From the NCBI RefSeq assembly GCF_024713945.1, contig NC_134677.1:8640001-8704000 (forward strand): a stretch of 64,000 bases of DNA, given 5' to 3'. Source of the stretch: Dermatophagoides farinae. Taxonomy: Eukaryota; Arthropoda; Arachnida; Sarcoptiformes; Pyroglyphidae. Numbering within the stretch: the first letter of the stretch is position 1; each line of letters begins with the position of its first letter. Made by a program: the position numbers and the translations under genes. The notes beneath the pieces were generated by a model. It saw only the letters and a list, made by a program, of their open reading frames with translations. It did no database searches and was not told where the DNA came from. Of the stretch, positions 50,948 through 64,000 are shown piece by piece.

Positions 50948-51540
50948 GATGATGATGAATGATGGTGAACGCGAAAAGAAAAATGAAATTAAAAAACAAA
51001 ATCAAAATCAAGAAAAATCACCACATGAACACGTGAATATAAAGAAGAAAAAAGAACAGTGCCTGTGTGTTTGTGTGTGTGCGTGTGCTACGCGGAAACG
51101 GGAAACAAAGAAAACTTGTTTCGTGTGAGTTGAAAAAAGTTTCGGAAACATTTCTCACAAAAAATTTCATCATCAAAAAAAAACTAAATAATTTAATAAT
51201 TAATTAAAAATTTAGAAAATTTAAAGAAATTAACAAAACATCATTTTTTCTATTGATTATCTGGAACAAAATTGACTCGAAATTCATGGCTAAATTAATA
51301 AAATCAGATAAAAACATTACATCGTATATGAACGGTATTTTTTCTAGTGGAATATTTGAGAAAAGTGAGCACACAAAAAGCTGTGTTGCTCATTGTGATT
51401 ACATTCAATTCGAAGTTAGTTGTTTCATTGTCAAGTTGTAACTAGACTTTAACAATTTGTGAAATTAAACAAAAAAAAATTCTTTTTATTCTTTTAGAAA
51501 ATATTCATATTTCTATTCTTAGTTCTTAATTCAATTTAAT
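50948..51540. promoter_or_regulatory. Divergent promoter region, RPL8 and DDX3
   Basis: 593 bp between start codons. It contains a GT tract near 51065-51085 and A-rich stretches. A 62-codon plus-strand frame (51253-51441) lacks any family feature and is regarded as noncoding. Confidence 0.45.
50970..50984 (-). promoter_or_regulatory. Pyrimidine-rich initiator (TCT/TOP-like) of RPL8
   Basis: The minus strand reads ATTTTTCTTTTCGCG about 25-35 bases before the RPL8 ATG. Ribosomal protein genes typically start transcription within such a tract. The transcription start was not measured. Confidence 0.35.
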
Positions 51541-54102
<2,562 letters not shown>

Positions 54103-54557
54103 TTGTGATTGGGTTGATTTGATCAATCTGAATCTACAAAAAAAAATTGGCTCGTATGACTTGGCAATGATGCGTTCCTTTTGATTCTTTCCCTATCGTC
54201 AAGTCATATCATTTAAAATTGGCATCATCAACAATTATTACGTTTATTTATGAAATAATGTGGTTAGTATTTTTATTTCAATTAACTTTTCCCCTTTATA
54301 AAATCGGCATTCACGTACACACACACACGTACACATTTATCATTCATTTTTTCAATTTTCCATACAACACAATAATATTTAATTGATCTCGATTTTGATT
54401 GCAATTTGTGTAAGCTCGGTTTTTATCCTTAGTGACAAAATGCAATCGATCTTTATCAATTTTTTAAACAAAACAAAAAAACAAAATTCATAGCTGTGAG
54501 ACAATTTTTTTTATATAATAACTAAATATGTTGCTTCTTTCTCGGTGTCAGATAATC

Positions 54558-54590
54558 AGATCAATCACCACATAATTCGGTGATTGATCT
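54558..54590. other. Perfect 12-bp hairpin downstream of DDX3
   Basis: AGATCAATCACC and its exact reverse complement GGTGATTGATCT flank a 9-nt loop (ACATAATTC). It lies 456 nt past the DDX3 stop, so it may be in the 3' UTR. The arms are too short for a typical pre-miRNA. Confidence 0.6.
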
Positions 54591-54638
54591 AGTCAAATCA
54601 TCATTTACTCACAATTGTATTTTGTTCGTTTGTTGAAT

Positions 54639-54657
54639 GAACGAACGAACGAACGAA
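54639..54657. repeat. (GAAC)n tract with partial inverted copy
   Basis: Nearly five GAAC units. The preceding GTTCGTTTGTT is almost their reverse complement (one mismatch), so the locus can also fold back, about 50 nt after the perfect hairpin. Confidence 0.8.
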
Positions 54658-55903
54658 TTTGTAATAAGATTTTTTTTTATATTTTTCGATTTGAATGAAA
54701 AAGTGAATCAGAGAAAAAGAACCAAAATATGAAAAGAAAAAAAAACATCATCAATACACTAACACATGCATGAATCATCATCATCATAAATCATTCTAGT
54801 CTTACCTCTTCGAATTTTTTTTTATTATTCAAAAAAGAAAACAAATGATAATAGGTTGTTTTTTTAATTTGTTTCCATACAAATGATGTGCGAACAAATG
54901 GTAGACGACAACATTTGTGTGCCTTAACTTAAAAAATTTGTTGTTGCAAGCCCAAAAATAAAGATTGTTGTTGTTGTTGTTGTTTTTGGTCAACAACAAC
55001 GACGACGACGATAATTTGTCGTCAAATCAAGTTGAGGCCCATTCATTGTTCATTGTAACATATAGTATTATCATTAATTAATCAATTTTAAAATAATAAA
55101 TAATTAGGGCAAAAAAAAGTGAGAAGAAGAGGTGATGATGAAGAAGGAAGACTTTATAATGATTACCACTGCTTATTATTATTATTATTAATTGTATCAA
55201 ATTGACATTGTATCATCTCTGATTTTTTTTTTGCCTGTTGTTGTTGGATCTGATTTTCACGAATATACATCGCGTTGGCAGCTACATATTTGCTAAATAA
55301 AAAAATTGTCAATTCACATCAAACACACACATACATACACACACACACACGAACATGAACATGAACTCAGATTTTTAATTATAAAATTTTCTTTTTTTTT
55401 TCTCTATTTCTACAAATTACGAATGCCGTATTATAATTATAATAATATGATAATATAACCTTTATCATCATCATCACTAATTACACAATTGTCTAATCCT
55501 TTCTTTACCAATTGATTGATCCATCCATATATGATATATTTGTTTGTTTGGAAAAAAAAATGATGGATGGATCCAAACTGACACACACACACACATATAC
55601 ACATACACAGAATCAATTCAATAAACAGCCATCAGAAAAAAAAAATACACCACCACAGCAACAGAATTTTTATGTATCCAATTTGTCCACACACACATCA
55701 ACAACACACAAACACACACATTATATATCAGTAGTAAAACGTATTTAATAATAATTTAAATTGAAAATTTTTATTAAATTCAAGAAACAACCATAATGAA
55801 TGAATGGTAAATTAATTTTTTCAATTGGTTCAATTGGCATGTGTTTTTTTGCTTTTTGATCAATTTGAGAAAAATTATTTATAAAAAAATGATGGAACTA
55901 GTG

Positions 55904-55915
55904 CTGCCATCTAGT
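55904..55915 (-). promoter_or_regulatory. CTCF-like motif 5 (reverse, ACTAGATGGCAG)
   Basis: The minus strand reads ACTAGATGGCAG, identical over 12 bases to motif 3, with a preceding A in both. It lies in the desert between DDX3 and the MH2 gene. Confidence 0.4.
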
Positions 55916-58551
55916 TTAGGATGATTTTGAACAGTGATGAATAGAAGTTTTTTTGAATTAAATGACAATCGATAATGATGATGAGCAATAAATATATTTG
56001 TTTATTTTCACTTTTTTTTTCTTTTCTCTCTCATAAAATTGAAACAATAAAAAAAAAATTTTCGTTAATCAATCAATAATAAAAAAATGATGATTGAATC
56101 TGATCAATACAAATCCATAATAAATTGAATGCAAAAATTTCATCGAAATTTTTTTTTTTTTTTTGATTTTTCAGTCATCATTGACGTGGATGATGTTTCT
56201 GTCTCATCGTTCAATGTTTGACATCATCATCCACCTACACGTCTGAAAAAAAATTGAATTGTATGAAAAATTGGTGCTTTTTTCTTGTGTTCGACGATCT
56301 TATTGTCTTTATACGACATCCATGATGAATGTTTTGATTGTTTTTTGCCAAATTTCATCAAAAAAAATAAAAATTTTTTTGGCCATCTCCACTGGATCAT
56401 AACACACACACACCATTCATGGGATAAACAAAAATTTTGAGTCATCATTCTCGTAAACATAAATATTGACTTGACATAATCCTTTTGTTTTGTTTTGTTT
56501 TTTTTCGACAAAATCAACATTTTTTCCAAAAAAAAAATTTCATTTTTAAATCATTTTTTCTGTGAATATTTTTATTTACTTGTCGTTAAAAAAAAATCGG
56601 AAACAAACCTGCAACAAGTGCACTACCGAATAATGGGCCAATGTGTGTGTGTGTGTAATAATAATTATATTTAAGGTAATAATAATTTGATTGTCGTCGT
56701 AATTATCATTCATATGGTTGATTCATGAATGAGACACCTACACACGTCGATTTGATTAGCATCAAATGTCCAAAAACAAAACAACTGAATGATTTTTTTT
56801 CTCATTTTTTTTTGTTTGTTTGTTTGCATGTTTTACCAAATCCAATTTAGGATTATCAATGGTGATTAATCATCATTTCATATTGTTGATGATGATCATT
56901 GTTGTTTGTCTGTTTTGTCGACATTGACCATTTAGATGTCACCATTTTTTTTCTTTTGAATGTTTCCGGAATGATTCTCGTTGAATATTTTTTTTTCTTC
57001 TTCGATAGAATCATCCAAATGTAATCATCGTAATCATTTAAATCTGATCTTGTTCCGTTAGTGAGAAAAAAAAACACACAGAAAACTTGTTTCTCTTTTT
57101 TTTCTCTGCTTTTCCATGAATAAAGAAAAAAAATTGGATCCAATACAAGACAAGACGAAAAACGAAAATGAAAAATAAGTTGATCATTCGCCCACCATGT
57201 GTATTCAAAGACAAAAAAAGGCGTGTAGCGGCGGCAAAATCATCATCATGGTGCCCGTTTAACTTTCGTCTTATCTCCTTCGACGTTAGTCATTATTGTA
57301 GTTTTAAGTTGCAAAGTTTCATTTCATTTTGTATGCACAAATCATTCGCATATTGTATCAAAAAAAAGTCATGTCATTATAATCGAATCGTATTTGGTGC
57401 CCACCATCACCACCAACATCACATTGAACCATCAAATTGTTGTTATTGTTTGTCGTCAAGTTGCTATAATTACCCGGTGTTTGTCTTTGTTTTGCAACCA
57501 ATTGTATACCAATGTGTTGTGGTCGGTCGGTATAATTAGAAGAAAAAAAAACCGTTATTGTCAATAATAATCGTAATAATAAATTACATTTCATTACATT
57601 TCCGATCCAAGTTTATCGACTTCATATGTTTCATCGAATGGCTTCCTGATTTTTTTTTCTCTCGTTTTAATCACTTTATCTTGCGTTTTTTTTTCTTTGT
57701 TTTTAACAATTTTTCTTTTGAACACAAAAAAAAACCAAAAATCTTTTCATTTCATTACATTCCTTCCGATCATAATTTTTTTACGGTTGAAAAATTTTTG
57801 AAAAAATTTTTTGTTTCTTTAAAATAATTCATTTTTTTTTATTTTTTATTCGCACAAAATATATATATATGTAAATCAAATGTTTATCATCACCATCGTC
57901 ATCATCATGATTCGATTCGAAAGTTTCTATTTCTATTCCAATTGAAATTTGGCTCACTCACTCATTCTAGTCACAATTTCCGTGAACTAAAATAAAATAA
58001 TGTACATCATTTTGATTGATTTTAGTATTTTTTTTCGACAAAAATAAAAACAAAATCATCCTTTAAAAGAATTCGAAATATTAAAACCATCATCATCATC
58101 ATCAACCTGTCATATTTATAATTCCAACGAAACAAAAGATCCAATGATTGACATCTAATCCACATCTATCCGATCCGGTCATTGTTCAACGAATAAAAAA
58201 AACAACAACAATATTTCTGAGATCAAGCCGTTAAATACGATAAATTTAACGACAACATTAACAACAACAAAGTGATCATATGGCCAACAACAAAAAAAAA
58301 TTCACCTGAACCACATCTCTACATATTATATTTAGCATCAATCAAATGATGATGGTGATTGTTCGATTGAATCTACTAATGCACTACTATAACTATTATT
58401 ATTTTCATCGAAAAAAAATATATAAAGACCATTTTCATCATCATCAGCATCATTATCGAGGTCGTGAGCTTAATTAAAAAAAAAATGAAATATAATATCA
58501 ATGATCGCAGATAAAAGAACATCTGATTAACTGATCAATTTTTTTTTTATT

Positions 58552-58563
58552 CGCCATCTCCTG
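58552..58563 (-). promoter_or_regulatory. Weak CTCF-like motif 6 (reverse, CAGGAGATGGCG)
   Basis: The minus strand reads CAGGAGATGGCG, keeping only the AGATGGCG core. It lies upstream of the MH2 gene. This is the weakest of the set. Confidence 0.2.
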
Positions 58564-59423
58564 ACATCTTCCATTTTAATCCATTTTGTTAATGTTGATG
58601 ATGATGATGATGATGGATGATCATTAACATTAACAGCACACACATTCTTTCTCATCGATTCGAATGAAAATATCACATCAATCGGAACTATATAGCCACA
58701 TCAAATGATGATCCATCAGTCAATCAAGTGAAAAATTTGGACACGATTTTCTTTTCCCTACATTTTGTTTTTTTTTTGTTTTGTTTTGTTTTCACATAAT
58801 GGTATTGCGATTGTCTTCAAATCAATCGCCGTTATTGACCATTTGATCTTTTCGTCTTTCATTCATTGATAACAATCAATATTTTTCATATCGTCGTGAT
58901 TCATATATTGTTGAAATTCCATAATTTCAAAAAAAATGACCGTTTGACTTCAACGAAACATCAACATCAACAACAACAACAACAACAACGACAAAAACAA
59001 AAAAGCATTGCCATTTCATTGACCACCACCACCAACACCGCCACCACCTGGATCAAATAAGTGAATGTTTTGTTTTCTCTACTGTGGTTGTTGTTGTTGT
59101 TCAATATTGATAAAAACAATCGGGTCATATTTTTTGTGAATCTAATGATTGATTGATTGATTGATTGATCGACACACAGATCGATCCTTCCATATTTTAT
59201 TCATTCATATAAAATAAATAGGAGTGCCTTATGTTGTTGTTGTTGTGAATTAATTAACCAATTCAAATTGATTGATTGACAGTTATACAATGAACATCCG
59301 ATAATGATAAGGATTGAAACATTTTCCTGGAAACAACAAGTGTGTTCCATTAATTAATAATTTTTTTTTCTTTATCCAATTAAAAAAAAAACTTCGAAGA
59401 ACGAAAAAAAAAAAATAATAATA

Positions 59424-61865
59424 ATGACATCAACAATAAGCCGACGTCAAATAATATCTCGATCTCGAGATACTGGTCTCAATCGACAACAGCAGCAACA
59501 AAAACAGCAACCAATGAATCGTTTTGCACCATATGAAGATTATGAAGAAATGTGGTTCTCACATGAACATTTATTCAAGGTATGTTGTGTGTGTGTGTAT
59601 TATATTGTATTGTGATTGTTATGTTTCATGGCGCGCACCACGCGTATTGTGATCATCTTCAATTCATTCAAAAAAAAAAAAAAAATTTTTTTTATATTTA
59701 TTTTCACGAATTATAATCGTGATGATATAAACGAAAATTCATCAGAAAAAAAAACTCTTTCTTGTATGTGAACTGTGTGAGAAATTTGACACTCGTGTTT
59801 TTTTTTGTTTTGTTTTCATCATCATTGGCATCAATTCAACACAATTGAATCATTGTTCCGATTGAAACATTACATTGAATGAAATGAATTTGTGGTCATT
59901 GTATACTTCGTAGTGTATTACTCTGTAGATGATAATGCCACTGTTTTGATGCATAAAATTTGTTTTCATCAATTGTTTTCTTTTGGCACATTCAATTGTC
60001 ACCAAAAAAGAAAAAAAAATGAAAAAAAAATTCACCAATAAATGATGATGATGACCACTGTGTCAAGAAGTCAATATTATCTTTATTGATTGCCGGTAGT
60101 CGTTCACGATGATGATGATGATGGATGGTTGGCAAAATATTTTTTTCGCCTTTCTTTTTTTGTTATCTACACTTTATACGTGTGCGTGTGTGTGTGACAT
60201 TAACACTTTTCTTTCTATTCATCAGCACCATCATTTTTATTTTTTGTTGAGAAAGACAATATGAATTATCAACAAAGATCAATTGAATCATTGTCTGATT
60301 GGGTTTTTTTTGTTTTTTTTATGTGTGTGTGTATGTGTGATTGAAACGTACTTCAAGTAGCCATAATATGAGAATCGTGAAAATGTTTTTTTTTTTTTTT
60401 TAGTTTTTCTTGCCAAGTGATTATATTATGAAAAAAAAATCTGAACATGAAACAGAAAAGAAAACTCAGGTCATCGTGATCATTACACATGATATAATTT
60501 ATAAAGGAAGGAAAGGCGGTGATCACAAACAACAAGCCTTTCTTCAGAGAGAGAGAGGCTGATTGTAGATCATATGTTATTTTCTCTCGAATTTATCCAT
60601 GATAAGTGGATTTATATATCATATATAAATACAGTAGCCATTTTGTATATAAAACAACAACAACAATGACGACGACTACGATGACCAACAATTGATTTAC
60701 AATTAGGACAATTTTTTCTAATAAGTGGTGATTGGGCCAATCCTCCAAATGAAAAAAAAACTAATTTATAATTGAAAATTTGAAAATTCAATATCTCTCT
60801 CTCGGTTTTTTTGCCTTTGGGATGTAATTTATCTTGTTTTTTTTGCCTACACTAACAATCTATCGATAGATTGATCAAAATAATGAAAAATTATCTCATT
60901 TGACCTAAACAACAATTTCTATATGTTTTTTGTATTTGTTCGGTTGGGCTGTGTGCCTTAGTGCACATTTTTTTTGATTGATTTTCATTGTCATTGATGA
61001 TGAAAACATGAACATTGTATTTTGGGCTAAAAGATTTGTTTCTTCTTTCTTTCAACATTGATCATTTGCATTTTTGCGATACAGTTTTTTTTTAAATTAG
61101 AATATACTTATTTATTTCGATCGATGAAACTAATTTGGTGGTTGACATTGACATAGATTGACAAAGATATTTTTATTTTCTTAAATTATACACATGACTG
61201 ATGAATACATGTGTTTTCTTTTTGTGAATTTGCAATAATAATAATAAAAATAATCTTGTTTGATGATTAATGAGAAATGATGATGATATTGTTGTGCTTT
61301 CTGTTTGTTTTTATAGTCACTGTGTGTGTGTGTTTCATAGCATTTTAGTATTTTTTTTTTCATGCATCAAAATTGCGCATGGATTTTGTTTTCACACACA
61401 TAATAAATTTTCATTTCATCCATGTTTTAATTCATTATCGTCATCATCTTGATACCATTATCATGTCATCAAATTACAAATCAAATTTTTTTTTTGTCAA
61501 CCCAAGTATGTATGTTATGCAATGTGTGTGTGTGTTAATCTTGATAATTGTTTTAATTTCTTTTTTTTTATTCGTTGTTGTTGTTTTTGTTGTTTACATT
61601 TCGTCATGAAAAATGTCAATTTTTTCATTTTTGAAGAAAAAAAACTCTAGTTTGTCCAATGTTAATTATCATTTTCACTATTATTTCATTCACGTCATCA
61701 ATTAACACTTTGCCAATGAAATAATGGAATAATTATGATGATGATGATGATTACCAATAATTTCGGCAAAAGAAAACAAACAATTTCAATGTCAATGGTC
61801 AAAAAATGATTTTTCATTTTTTTGTTTTGTTTTGACCATCTGGATTATTTATAATTTTGCCATTC

Positions 61866-61901
<36 letters not shown>

Positions 61902-64000
61902 ACGAGTGGAATTTTTTCATTTTTCAATTTGACAATGATGATTGGTTTATGGTCATCATCCATTCGTTTAGGATGATGATGACATTCGAGTGATTTGATG
62001 TGATGAACCATGAAAGGTCACCACCATGAAACGAATCGTCATCATCATCATCGAGGACGTTTATCATCATACACACACATACACACACACACACACAACA
62101 TATATGGCTTATATAGATTTTCAGGTAAAAAAAAATAAAAAACATTGGATTTCATCCACATTTGTGGTGTTTGATCCATAATAAAAAAATTTCTGTATAA
62201 AAGGATTCAGTCGTTTTTTTGTTGTTCCTATTTTTTTTTATTATTATTTTGACTAAATATAGCCACACAAAACGCGCGCTCATTTGTTAAACATTAATCT
62301 TCGAGTGTTTCTGTATGAGAGATAGAGAGACATTGAAAATTGAATGTAGGAAAAAAACAAGACGGCAATAGAAAGAAAAGAGAGAGAGAGAGAGAGAGAG
62401 AGTAGGTAGGATGAATCAACGATGAATTGGATGTATAAAAATTCAAAAGAAGAAAAAGAAAAAAAAATTGGCTATATTTGGAACATTCAGAAAAAAAATA
62501 AAACTAATTCCGCCACATTCATTTCAAACCGCCGCCACTGATCAAGGGTATTTTCACTACCACACAACAAGTGTTTTTCAAGCACACAAGGCAAAAAGGT
62601 TTTCGTTTCTGTACACTTTACACGAACAAACAAACGATGGTCAAAACCATTAAAAAACACTGGTTATTAGTTTGCCAATAACAATGATAAACGTTTTTCT
62701 TTCTGTTTGTTTGTTGTTCATTCGATTCGATTTGGTCATTACTAATATAACAAATGATTAGCGGTCAATGTTTGGGTCACCTGCGTTTTTTTTAGTTATG
62801 TTTGGTCATTTATTTAACCAATTTAGCCATTGTTTAACATTATGTAACAAATGAAAAAAAAATACAATGTAAATGATCATAATAATAATAATATCTAGAT
62901 CAAAATAGTAAACAATTTCAAATTAATTATAGCGGTAAATATGTTTTGCTTTGTTCAAAAATAATTACCGCCGGTGGTTGTGTTTATTTGCTTGCATTCG
63001 TCTGGAACATGTAAACGGTGGTGGCTTATTTTTATTAATTGTTTTTTTTTCTTTTGGATGAATGTGGTTTTTTTCATTTCTTTCTTTCTTTTTTTTCCAG
63101 GATCACATAGCCGAAGTATTACGTAAATGGGAACAAATTGATGATGAAATATGGGCAAAAATGATTTTTATGACTCGTAATAGACGGATAGCCAAAGCAT
63201 ATGTTCGTGTACCGGCCGTTATAATTGATGGTACCGATAATGGATTTGATGGCTATCGAGTTGGTTTAAATGGTTTCGAAGATCCATTTAGAGATCCAAT
63301 GACTGATCAATTAATGAATAATATTGAAAAGGTGTGGAAAGAAAAAAAAATAATAATTTTTATTTTCATTTCAATTAATTTGAAATTTTCAATTTCCATC
63401 CATATAGGGCTGTCGAATCGGTATCGATGATAATGGAAATATATTAATAAAACGTTATAGTATGGCAAATGTTTATGTACGATCATATCCATTGGATTAT
63501 AGCCATTCATGTGTTGATAATAACGTGATACGAATGAATGGCTTGCTAGAACTGCAAAAAAGATACATATTATTCGATATGTGTAAATTTGAAATGGCAA
63601 TGATGAATGAATTAAAATCAGCATATCCTGATCGTAGCCGTTTAGAACAACAATGTATCGTTATTATTGGTTTTGTTCGTGATAATCCAGATTCAATATT
63701 GGATATGCCTTGTTATGTAATGCTTATCAATATTGTTGCATTGGATATGCTCAAATCGAAATTAAATCCAGGTAAGTTGAATGATGAAACTTTCTAAAAT
63801 TTTATCGTTTTTTTTTGTCATTTATAATAAAGTCATGTATCGAAATATTGTCCCCCATAAGAAACGTGTTCCGGAATTTGTATCAATATTTCAACAACAA
63901 CAACAACATGATAATGATGGTGATAATCATAGTGATTGCTGTTCAGGTGATGATGATGATGATGATAATCATTATCCAATATATGGACAAATAATAGAAT
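59424..64000 (+). CDS. Smad MH2-domain-like protein (Expansion-like), partial
   Basis: Exons 59424-59579, 63101-63331, 63408-63771 and 63833 onward; the last runs off the window, so the C-terminus is missing. After a Gln/Arg-rich start and an aromatic segment (APYEDYEEMWF) comes an MH2-like fold: WAKMIFMTRNRR, VPAVIIDGTDNGFDGYRVGL, EKGCRIGIDDNG, SMANVYVRS, FDMCKFEMAMM and a closing MPCYVMLIN. These align in order with Smad WCSI, VDGFTDP, RFCLGLLSN, IGKGVxL, xSxxxFVQ, NxxEFA and TPCWIEIHLN. No MH1 (DNA-binding) domain is present in the part seen. Drosophila Expansion, an MH2-type protein of tracheal tube size control, is the closest idea I have. The later tail is poly-Gln and Asp rich. Intron 1 is 3.5 kb, by far the longest here. 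Confidence 0.65.
60856..60873. promoter_or_regulatory. 18-bp perfect palindrome with TATCGATA core
   Basis: CAATCTATCGATAGATTG equals its own reverse complement. The centre TATCGATA is the DRE motif bound by DREF/BEAF in Drosophila. It lies in the long intron of the MH2-like gene. Function in this organism is unknown. Confidence 0.35.
61868..61899. repeat. (AG)n microsatellite
   Basis: About fifteen AG units in the long intron of the MH2-like gene. Confidence 0.9.
62379..62402. repeat. (AG)n microsatellite
   Basis: About twelve AG units. This is the second AG tract of the same intron, 480 bp from the first. Confidence 0.9.

Larger units (their letters stand above)
54103..59423. other. DDX3 3' flank and repeat desert upstream of the MH2 gene
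   Basis: About 5.3 kb without a supported gene. The first few hundred bases are probably DDX3 3' UTR and include a perfect hairpin at 54558-54590. Two CTCF-like motifs lie further on, one good and one weak. CA/GT tracts, (ATC)n and poly-T runs are frequent. The right part may hold the promoter and leader of the MH2 gene. All open frames seen are repeat-derived or featureless. Confidence 0.5.
59580..63100 (+). other. Long first intron of the MH2-like gene
   Basis: 3,521 bp with GT-AG ends (AAG/GTATGT and T-rich CCAG). It is filled with (ATC)n, GT tracts, A and T runs, and (AG)n tracts at 61868-61899 and 62379-62402. An 18-bp palindrome lies at 60856-60873. No nested gene is evident on either strand. 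Confidence 0.6.

Noticed and set aside
51253-51441. 62-codon plus-strand frame between RPL8 and DDX3
   Set aside because: Featureless and inside the presumed shared promoter and leader.

Overview
The window looks like nuclear DNA from a small, compact arthropod genome. My best guess is an acariform, probably astigmatid, mite (the group of dust, scab and storage mites). This rests on strong A+T richness by eye, very short introns (most I could place are 54-90 nt), gene spacings of tens to a few hundred bases, arthropod-type gene content (a Not-class homeobox, an Expansion-like MH2 protein, a Boca/MESD homologue, a copper-only SOD-repeat protein), and gene-poor stretches packed with CA/GT, GA/CT and (ATC)n/(CAA)n simple repeats. 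No database search was possible, so the species call is inference. I saw no transposon, LTR, virus-like element, CRISPR array, tRNA or rRNA gene.

Layout. (1) 1-11,204: repeat-rich desert with only weak candidate minus-strand exons and several good minus-strand splice donors, suggesting the 5' part of a gene running off the left edge. (2) 11,205-19,980: a compact housekeeping cluster of ZNHIT6/BCD1, a small membrane-anchored RING protein, NSMCE1, NAA50, UFC1, TFIIB, eRF1 and a second RING protein that is a clear paralogue of the first. (3) 19,981-28,165: repeat-rich leader and the gene for a BCOR homologue (ankyrin repeats plus PUFD), whose first exon carries apparent one-base homopolymer frameshifts. 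(4) 29,148-33,740: a six-repeat copper-only SOD-like surface protein and a mitochondrial GrpE. (5) 34,164-36,691: a Not-class homeobox gene with an eh1 motif, again with one homopolymer frameshift. (6) 36,692-41,807: repeat desert. (7) 41,808-54,102: second compact cluster of AP-1/2 beta adaptin, AATF, WIF1/Shifted, MESD/Boca, cyclin C, RPL8 and a DDX3/Belle helicase. (8) 54,103-59,423: desert. (9) 59,424-64,000: a Smad MH2-like (Expansion-like) gene with a 3.5-kb intron, cut by the right edge.

The compact clusters mostly alternate in orientation, so neighbours share either a short divergent promoter (RING/NSMCE1, NAA50/UFC1, AP-beta/AATF, MESD/CCNC, RPL8/DDX3) or a very short convergent 3' junction. 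The regulatory or developmental genes (BCOR, Not, the MH2 gene) sit beside or contain the repeat-rich deserts. Observations most worth follow-up: a scattered set of CTCF-like intergenic motifs, the decayed copper sites of the SOD-repeat protein, the inverted RING paralogue pair, an in-frame stop-free intron in NSMCE1, three homopolymer frameshifts in two regulatory genes, and a perfect 12-bp hairpin downstream of DDX3.
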